Positions 33,137 to 38,294 of a stretch of 38,294 nucleotides of DNA are shown here, in pieces. Position numbers and translations under genes: made by a program. The notes under the pieces are model-generated. The model searched no databases. It saw only the letters and a list, made by a program, of their open reading frames with translations, and was not told where the DNA came from. Each line of letters opens with the position of its first letter. Within the stretch, counting starts at the first letter, position 1. Origin of the DNA: Dehalococcoidia bacterium (GTDB lineage: Bacteria > Chloroflexota > Dehalococcoidia > Lucifugimonadales > UBA1127); NCBI GenBank assembly GCA_029936935.1, contig JAPYRQ010000016.1, positions 1 through 38,294 on the forward strand. The letters are read 5' to 3'.

Positions 33137-33165
33137 TTGACAGGTCGGCCGCATCACAATAAACT
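33137..33165 (+). promoter_or_regulatory. promoter of the betaine transporter
   Basis: TTGACA (33137-33142), 17-bp spacer, TAAACT (33160-33165), about 60 bp before the start codon. It lies in the ~300-bp gap between the divergent MFS and ProVW genes. The rest of that gap is AT-rich with nothing else clear. Confidence 0.65.
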
Positions 33166-33226
33166 GCGTCGAATCCCAAACATTTATTGCGTTTTTCGTT
33201 TGGAATCTGTTGCTAGTAGGGAACAA

Positions 33227-35365
33227 ATGGCACTTCAAGTGACCGGAGGCCCCGCTAAACAAAGCGGGTCATCAGGACAAACTCGGGTCAGCGTCAAGAA
33301 TCTCTGGAAGGTTTTTGGCCCTGACGAGAGCGCTGATTGCGCTACGCGATTTGCAGGCCTCTCTAAGCCTGAAGTTCAGGCGAACTACAATGCGGTCTTG
33401 GCCCTCCAGGATGTCAACATTGATGTCATGGACGGCGAGACCTTTGTAGTTATGGGACTTTCCGGAAGCGGAAAGTCCACGCTGGTCCGTTGTCTGAACA
33501 GGCTCATTGAGCCAACGTGTGGTTCAGTCTTCATTGATGATGAGGATGTTCTTAGCTATTCCGACGCCGATCTCATCGAGTTTCGTCGCAAGAAGACCTC
33601 CATGGTCTTCCAGCAATTCGGACTTCTACCCCACCGCACTGTCCTGGATAACGCCGCCTGGGGGCTTGAGATTCAGGATGTTCCCCTTCAAGAGCGGGAA
33701 GAAAGAGCCAGGGAAGTCCTAGAGCTTGTAGGTCTAAGCGGATGGGAAGGATATAGGCCATCTGCCCTTTCCGGTGGCATGCAACAGCGGGTGGGGCTGG
33801 CCAGAGCAGTTGCTTCTGACCCTGAAATCCTGCTCATGGATGAACCCTTCAGTGCCCTTGACCCCCTGATACGGCGAGACATGCAAAATGAACTCCTGAG
33901 GCTCCAGGAGCAGATGCAGAAGACCACCATCTTCATCACCCATGACCTTGCGGAAGCAGTGAAACTTGGCACTCGCATCGCCATCATGCGCGATGGGGCA
34001 ATCATCCAACTAGGCACGCCAGAGGAGATTGTCTCCAACCCCATTGATGACTACGTAGCGGAATTCACCAGAGACGTTCGGCCTTCCACAGTCCTCACGG
34101 TTGGCTACGTTATGGATCAACAAGATAATAAGCCAGTACCCTCCGATATCAGCAGGCCTGAAGCGGAAATCGCGTCAGAACAGACCGTTGATGAGGCGCT
34201 CTCCCAACAATGGGGCACTCCAGGACAACTGCCTGTGATGGACGAATCCGGGAAACTGGTAGGCGTGATAGACAGGGAAACGCTACTGAAAGCCGCATTT
34301 GAGCAGCCAACGCCATCAACAACAAACGTCGTGACGTTGCATCCGGTAACCAGCACAAAAGCCGAAGATGCTTCATCCTCTTCACCACCCAATACGTATT
34401 TCCAAAATTTCGATCAGAATTTGACCAAACCACTGCGTTTGTTGACCACTATGCCCCTCTGGGCCTGGATGGCGACTCTGTTGCTCATTGGTACCCTGGT
34501 TCCTTTTGGTGGAGTTGGCAATGTTCCAGAATTCCTACAAGTAGGTGGCCGATTTTCAGGATGGGTGAACAGTGCTGTTGACTGGCTCATCTTGAACGGG
34601 GATCCGGTCTTTAGCGCCATCAACATCGTGGTTCTTAGATACCTGTTGGTTCCTTTAGAGAACTGGTTGCAGGGCCTGCCCTGGTGGTTGGTCATCGGCC
34701 TTATTGCAATCATTGGCTACCGGATAGTAGGGGCGGTCTTTGCTGGTGTAGCGGTGAGTCTGATGCTAGTGGTTGGTGCTCTTGGGATATTTGAACTCAC
34801 CATGTCTACCCTGGCCTTGGTCATGGTTGCAACACTGCTATCTGTAGCAATGGGAGTACCCGCGGGCATCATGGCGGCAAGGAACGATCGTTTCGATGCA
34901 CTGCAACGCCCCGTCCTGGATATCATGCAAACCATGCCCACCTTTGTGTACCTGATTCCGGTACTCATGCTTTTTGGATTGGGTAAAGTGCCGGCCATCA
35001 TCGCGACAGTCATCTACGCCGTGCCACCCATCATCCGTTTGACCAACCTGGGGATCAGACAGGTGGACGCTAGCACTGTAGAGGCAGCACGTGCTTTTGG
35101 CTCTACATCAAACCAACTGTTGTTCAAAGTCCAGATTCCCCTGGCACTACCTACAGTGATGGCCGGTTTGAACCAGACCATCATGATGGCCCTGGCCATG
35201 GTAGTCATCGCTGCCTTTATCGGTGCGAAGGGGTTGGGCGTTGAGGTCATCAACGGCATTGCAAGATTGGATGTCGGTCGCGGCCTCATTGGAGGCATCG
35301 GCATTGTAGTGATGGCGGTCATCCTAGACAGGATCACCCAAGGTCTTGCCAAACCACGGCAGTAG
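33227..35365 (+). CDS. glycine betaine/proline-type ABC transporter, fused ATPase-permease
   Basis: 712 aa from ATG 33227 (AGGGA 6 bases before; the upstream in-frame ATG 33104 lies before the promoter). Part 1 is ProV/OpuAA: V-K-N-L-W-K-V-F-G-P at about 23-32, Walker A G-L-S-G-S-G-K-S at 77-84, signature L-S-G-G-M-Q-Q-R-V at 181-189, Walker B L-L-M-D-E-P-F-S-A-L-D at about 202-212. A single CBS-like segment (about 317-360; P-V-M-D-E-S-G-K-L-V-G-V-I-D) follows. Part 2 is ProW/OpuAB: several helices from about 405, and the E-A-A-R-A-F-G-S coupling loop at about 620. No frameshift joins them; this is one continuous frame. With proX downstream it should import compatible solutes such as glycine betaine at osmotic upshift. 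Confidence 0.92.
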   Translation: MALQVTGGPAKQSGSSGQTRVSVKNLWKVFGPDESADCATRFAGLSKPEVQANYNAVLALQDVNIDVMDGETFVVMGLSGSGKSTLVRCLNRLIEPTCGSVFIDDEDVLSYSDADLIEFRRKKTSMVFQQFGLLPHRTVLDNAAWGLEIQDVPLQEREERAREVLELVGLSGWEGYRPSALSGGMQQRVGLARAVASDPEILLMDEPFSALDPLIRRDMQNELLRLQEQMQKTTIFITHDLAEAVKLGTRIAIMRDGAIIQLGTPEEIVSNPIDDYVAEFTRDVRPSTVLTVGYVMDQQDNKPVPSDISRPEAEIASEQTVDEALSQQWGTPGQLPVMDESGKLVGVIDRETLLKAAFEQPTPSTTNVVTLHPVTSTKAEDASSSSPPNTYFQNFDQNLTKPLRLLTTMPLWAWMATLLLIGTLVPFGGVGNVPEFLQVGGRFSGWVNSAVDWLILNGDPVFSAINIVVLRYLLVPLENWLQGLPWWLVIGLIAIIGYRIVGAVFAGVAVSLMLVVGALGIFELTMSTLALVMVATLLSVAMGVPAGIMAARNDRFDALQRPVLDIMQTMPTFVYLIPVLMLFGLGKVPAIIATVIYAVPPIIRLTNLGIRQVDASTVEAARAFGSTSNQLLFKVQIPLALPTVMAGLNQTIMMALAMVVIAAFIGAKGLGVEVINGIARLDVGRGLIGGIGIVVMAVILDRITQGLAKPRQ

Positions 35366-35381
35366 ATTGGACTGCCGTTAC

Positions 35382-35397
35382 GGCCTTTCCGAAGGCC
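35382..35397. other. hairpin in the ProVW-proX gap
   Basis: GGCCTTTCCGAAGGCC stem-loop without a T-tract, 16 bases after the ProVW stop. It may act as an mRNA-stability or processing site between transporter and the more abundantly needed binding protein. Confidence 0.4.
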
Positions 35398-35522
35398 ACC
35401 ACCATCAAATTCAAGAATTCGCATTAAGGAGGTAATGTTCAAGAGGGCCCAGACCAAAGTAACTTCAGAAGAGAGGTTACTTCCACTCAAATAAAACACA
35501 TGATATTTGGAGGTTAGTTGGA

Positions 35523-36536
35523 ATGAGAACCAAATTATTGCTTATAGCAGTTCTGGTAGTCGCACTTGTTGCGGCAGCCTGTGGCAGTGATGACAAGGAA
35601 AAGCCCACCATCCTGTTTGCAGACCAGCAGTTTGAGTCCCTGTGGATCAACAACGCAATTGCCAAATTCGTCATTGAAAATGGCTATGGCAACCCGGTGG
35701 AGACCGTGGAAGTGACCACACCCATCATGCAGGCATCTGTTGCCAATGGCGACCTTGATGTCGCATTGGAAATGTGGCAGCAGAACTGGATCGACAACTA
35801 CAATGAAGAGACTGCCGCCGGCAACATCATCAACCTGGGCATGACCTACGAAGGTGGCCCGCAGTTCTTCATTATCCCCAAAGCCACGGCGGATGAATTC
35901 AACATTGTGACCATAGACGACATGAAGGATCACTGGGAACTGGTGAAGGACCCCGAGGACAACAGCAAGGGAGAATTCCACAACTGCCCAATCGGCTGGC
36001 AGTGCGCAGAGATCAACAGAGCGAAGATCTCTGCCTATGGACTGGATGAGTTCTTCAACATCAAGTCCGGTGGTTCTCAGGCTGCTTTGGACGTTGCTCT
36101 GGTAGGCGCTCAGAAGAAGGGTGAACCTGTCTTCGGCTACTACTGGGCACCCACGTCCATCATGGGAGCCTACGAGTGGACTGTCCTGGAAGAGCCTGGC
36201 TATACAGCTTCATGCTGGGAAGAGGTAGCCAAGGGCCAGGCAGACAACACCTACGTACCCACGGAAGCCTGCGCTTATGAGAACCTCCCCATTGAGAAGG
36301 GCGTTAACCGCGGGTTGGAAGAAAAGGCGCCTGATATCTATGAAATGCTGTCCAAGATGAACGTGGGCCTCCAGCCCATCAACGTCACAGCAGCATGGGC
36401 AGTAGATGCCGATATCCAGGGTGACTGGGAACAGGCAGCCATCTATTACCTCCAGAACTACGAAGAACGATGGAGCACATGGATGCCTTCCGACGAAGCC
36501 GAAAAGGTACGGGACGCACTAGCAAACATCAGCTAG
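35523..36536 (+). CDS. proX: glycine betaine-type substrate-binding lipoprotein (ProX/OpuAC)
   Basis: 337 aa, GGAGG before ATG. Signal peptide with lipobox V-A-A-A-C (Cys20). OpuAC-like domain: I-L-F-A-D-Q-Q-F-E-S-L-W-I-N-N near the N-terminus, V-A-N-G-D-L-D-V-A-L-E-M-W-Q-Q-N-W at about 75-91, Y-E-G-G-P-Q-F-F-I-I-P-K, G-Y-Y-W-A-P-T at about 208-214, and a Trp/Tyr-rich set that could form the aromatic cage binding quaternary amines. There are extra Cys (C-P-I-G-W-Q-C, C-W-E-E, E-A-C-A-Y) that may form disulfides outside the cell. Substrate assignment (betaine, choline, DMSP-like) is inferred from family. 157 bp after ProVW, own terminator. Confidence 0.93.
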   Translation: MRTKLLLIAVLVVALVAAACGSDDKEKPTILFADQQFESLWINNAIAKFVIENGYGNPVETVEVTTPIMQASVANGDLDVALEMWQQNWIDNYNEETAAGNIINLGMTYEGGPQFFIIPKATADEFNIVTIDDMKDHWELVKDPEDNSKGEFHNCPIGWQCAEINRAKISAYGLDEFFNIKSGGSQAALDVALVGAQKKGEPVFGYYWAPTSIMGAYEWTVLEEPGYTASCWEEVAKGQADNTYVPTEACAYENLPIEKGVNRGLEEKAPDIYEMLSKMNVGLQPINVTAAWAVDADIQGDWEQAAIYYLQNYEERWSTWMPSDEAEKVRDALANIS

Positions 36537-36566
36537 GAACGTAGCCGAACGATTACGTCATTACGA

Positions 36567-36600
36567 AGAAAGGGTGGCCCTTGATGGGTCACCCTTTCTT
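36567..36600 (+). terminator. terminator after proX
   Basis: AAGAAAGGGTG - loop (itself GCCC..GGGT) - CACCCTTTCTT, a perfect 11-bp outer stem, T-rich at the end. Confidence 0.9.
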
Positions 36601-36750
36601 GTGCTTTCACCCAACATCATTTGCGTATGTACCTAAGCGAGGAATTCGCTGGGGGCATACGCATCACCAAAGCGTAGTAAGATATTGGCCGCGCACGACA
36701 TCTTAATCGCACTACGACGGCAGCGTGCCGCAATCGAAAGGGGAGTCACA

Positions 36751-37062
36751 ATGATCGTACTCATGGTGGGTATTCGCATTAAGGAAGGTCACAAAGGAGA
36801 GTTCATGAAAGAGATGATGGGTGACGCCATCGGCTCCAACCGCGACGAGCCCGGCTGCCTGCGTTTCGATGTCCTTCAGGACAATGAAGACCCGAACCTC
36901 ATTCATCTCTACGAGGTCTACAAGGACGAGGCGGCTCTGGAGGCCCATCGGGAGGCGCCCCACTACAAGAAATGGCGCGAGGCTGTTCAGGATTGGCGTG
37001 AGGGTGAGGCGACCCGCTCCGTATGCACTAATGTCTATCCCGCAGACGACTCCTGGCGCTAG
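36751..37062 (+). CDS. antibiotic biosynthesis monooxygenase (ABM) domain protein
   Basis: 103 aa from ATG 36751, with AAGGGGAG upstream (preferred to the in-frame 36685 start). ABM/YgiN-like dimeric alpha-beta fold: I-V-L-M-V-G-I-R-I-K-E-G-H-K at the N-terminus, S-N-R-D-E-P-G-C-L-R-F-D-V at about 29-41, L-I-H-L-Y-E-V-Y-K-D-E-A-A-L-E-A-H at about 50-66, H-Y-K-K-W at about 71-75. Members oxidise quinols or aromatic polyketides, or act as small heme or quinone enzymes; role here unknown. Stop codon TAG is the first half of repeat copy E. Confidence 0.85.
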   Translation: MIVLMVGIRIKEGHKGEFMKEMMGDAIGSNRDEPGCLRFDVLQDNEDPNLIHLYEVYKDEAALEAHREAPHYKKWREAVQDWREGEATRSVCTNVYPADDSWR

Positions 37063-37101
37063 GGCATCGCCCTAGAACCCATATGCCTACGGTTACCCAA
37101 T
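37059..37101. repeat. dispersed palindromic repeat, copy E (at ABM stop)
   Basis: CTAGGGC-ATC-GCCCTAG (37059-37075) then ACCC and CCTACGGTTACCCAAT (37086-37101). The ABM stop TAG (37060-37062) lies within the left arm. Orientation relative to the gene is the same as in A, B and F, though the gene is on the opposite strand. Confidence 0.88.
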
Positions 37102-37162
37102 AAGAGTACTTTAACCACCTGCAAGATCGTGAGGGAGCAAAAGACCGAAGGGTCACCCGGAT

Positions 37163-37178
37163 CCAGGGCTAGCCCTGG
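37163..37178. repeat. dispersed palindromic repeat, copy G (at aldo/keto reductase stop)
   Basis: Perfect palindrome CCAGGGCTAGCCCTGG. The aldo/keto reductase stop TAG (37171-37169) is its centre. Downstream on the minus strand the trailing half is diverged (ATCCGGGTGACCCTTCGG). Confidence 0.85.
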
Positions 37179-38167
37179 GTTGCGAAGTCAGTTGGGTAGA
37201 GTGCTTCGATGCGCTCGATCGCCTCGTCGGGTAGCGGGCCTTTGGACGTCCAATCCACAGCCTGGCGGAGATATGCCTGCTTGGAAAAGCCCATTAGGGC
37301 GCAGGATACCTCTTCCTTGGTGAGTACAAAGCGAAGGGCCGCTTCTGCCAGGCTATCCACATAGTCCTCTACCAGGAAGTTCAACGCTTCTGCCCGTTTG
37401 AGGTTGTCAGTCCATGTATCGCCTCCGCGTGAGGGGCTTGTCCGTCCGGTCACACGACCCGATAACGAACCCGCAGCCAGAGTCCCATACGTCACCACGC
37501 CCATACCCAGGGAAGCAGCGTATTCAATTGAGTTTCCGTGGTCCGCGCCTACAAAGCCCTTGGGAGCTTCACGGGCTTCCGTAGGATTCAGGATGTTGTA
37601 CTGGGCTTGCAGGCAATCAAATTGCCTTCCGGCGAGAACACGCCGTAGCGCTGCTGAATCGCCGCCGGAGGTGCAAACTCCCAGGAACATCGTCTTCCCC
37701 TGCTTCTGCAGCCCCTGAAAGGCCTCAAGCACGCCCCCCGGGCCCATCACATCCTCCACGGAGACACGCTGCACTCTGCCGTTGGCTATGACCCGTTCCT
37801 GGCCGATGCGATTGTGCAGGTAGAGGATGTCCACGCCTCCCATTTGAAGTCGGGAGAGGCTTCCCTCCAGGGATCGGGTTATCGTTCCAGAGATGTCAAC
37901 AAGATCAGGCTCCATCAACTGGACTTTGGTTCCGATGATGGGTCTTGCCTTCAAATCGCTAAAGGCCAGGCCGAGGTTGGTTTCCGATAGGGTGTCCCCG
38001 TAGTGGGCAGCCGTATCGAAGTAGTTGATGCCCAGCTCCAGCGCACGGGCAACGGAAGTGCTGCGCTCCTCGGCGGTTCCGGACATCATGAGGCCAGCGT
38101 TATCGCCACAACCAAACCCCACCTCAGAAAGGTCGATCTCTGTCTCGCCTAGCGGTCTGTATTCCAT
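37169..38167 (-). CDS. aldo/keto reductase
   Basis: 332 aa. TIM-barrel AKR: V-G-F-G-C-G-D at 17-23, A-L-E-L-G-I-N-Y-F-D-T-A-A-H-Y-G-D at about 42-58 (catalytic Asp and Tyr), I-I-G-T-K-V-Q-L at about 78-85 (Lys), D-I-L-Y-L-H-N at about 114-120 (His), and Q-A-Q-Y-N-I-L-N-P at about 186-194. NAD(P)H-dependent reduction of aldehydes or ketones; substrate unknown. Convergent with the ABM gene, each ending in a repeat copy about 100 bp apart. Confidence 0.93.
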   Translation of the reverse strand: MEYRPLGETEIDLSEVGFGCGDNAGLMMSGTAEERSTSVARALELGINYFDTAAHYGDTLSETNLGLAFSDLKARPIIGTKVQLMEPDLVDISGTITRSLEGSLSRLQMGGVDILYLHNRIGQERVIANGRVQRVSVEDVMGPGGVLEAFQGLQKQGKTMFLGVCTSGGDSAALRRVLAGRQFDCLQAQYNILNPTEAREAPKGFVGADHGNSIEYAASLGMGVVTYGTLAAGSLSGRVTGRTSPSRGGDTWTDNLKRAEALNFLVEDYVDSLAEAALRFVLTKEEVSCALMGFSKQAYLRQAVDWTSKGPLPDEAIERIEALYPTDFATQG

Positions 38168-38276
38168 CCTCTTATCCTACCCTCGCCTGTTCGATTGCCA
38201 ACCCAAGCATAGCAAAGCTGGAGGGTCCGCCGCTAGCAGGGGCCGTCGGAGCCTGAGTGTACGTCACCTGTCACAC

Positions 38277-38287
38277 AAAAGGAGAAG
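38277..38287 (+). promoter_or_regulatory. ribosome-binding-like sequence at the right edge
   Basis: AAAAGGAGAAG seven bases before the window ends suggests a plus-strand gene starting just outside, divergent from the aldo/keto reductase. The remaining ~110 bases of this gap show nothing else. Confidence 0.35.
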
Positions 38288-38294
38288 CGCACCG

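Noticed and set aside
33104-33226. Upstream ATG for the ProVW fusion
   Set aside because: It precedes the TTGACA/TAAACT promoter and encodes a basic, low-similarity stretch; ATG 33227 has an SD and leads into the ATPase domain.
1-38294. CRISPR arrays, tRNA or rRNA genes, intact IS elements, prophage genes
   Set aside because: None seen: no regularly spaced direct repeats, no cloverleaf sequences recognised, no transposase or phage structural motifs.

Overview
The window most resembles a piece of a marine Chloroflexota genome, probably SAR202/Dehalococcoidia-like. This is an inference from gene content, not a proven placement. The supporting content is a T-box-controlled branched-chain amino acid operon, lipoprotein binding proteins with an AAAC lipobox, Rieske/LigB/amidohydrolase catabolic genes, a long Lhr helicase and a glycine-betaine transporter. 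Base composition is moderately GC-rich and most genes sit in short co-oriented runs ended by clear hairpin terminators. No rRNA, tRNA, CRISPR array or intact insertion sequence was seen.

Left part (1-7.8 kb): the N-terminus of a Tat-exported DUF1800 lipoprotein runs off the edge, followed by about 1.1 kb of degraded or ambiguous DNA with a frameshifted helix-turn-helix remnant. Then come ahcY and a class III aminotransferase, a DNA-binding-like gene behind a direct-repeat promoter, and a wrecked nitrile hydratase locus. In that locus the activator is intact, but the N-terminal half of beta is joined out of frame to the C-terminal tail of alpha and the metal site is gone. A DUF6941 gene and a ribbon-helix-helix gene diverge from overlapping promoters with a palindromic operator. 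A very similar operator lies 5 kb away in front of a nitroreductase-like gene.

Middle (7.8-23.6 kb): a catabolic-looking set comprises a small membrane protein, a Rieske oxygenase, a LigB-fold protein, an amidohydrolase, a deazaflavin-nitroreductase-like protein and an SRPBCC protein. It is followed on the minus strand by T-box - ilvB - ilvN - ilvC - leuA - leuC - leuD, which makes acetolactate and onward to the valine/isoleucine and leucine precursors (ilvD and leuB are not here). Upstream lie glyA and a universal-stress-protein gene carrying both a nonsense codon and a frameshift.

Right part (23.6-38.3 kb): lhr helicase; a Fur/Zur-type regulator with znuA-znuC-znuB and two nearly identical 15-bp palindromes; a small membrane protein and an MFS transporter; a fused ATPase-permease ProVW plus ProX betaine uptake system; an ABM-domain monooxygenase and an aldo/keto reductase.

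The most unusual signal is a dispersed palindromic repeat family, roughly CCAGGGC-nn(n)-GCCCTGG followed by ACCC, a short spacer and CCTGACGGTTACC. Copies sit at the 3' ends of at least six genes in the same orientation relative to the gene, and in several (leuC, leuD, the NHase alpha remnant, aldo/keto reductase) the stop codon lies inside the palindrome. Other copies lie in the ilvB leader and inside the lhr reading frame.
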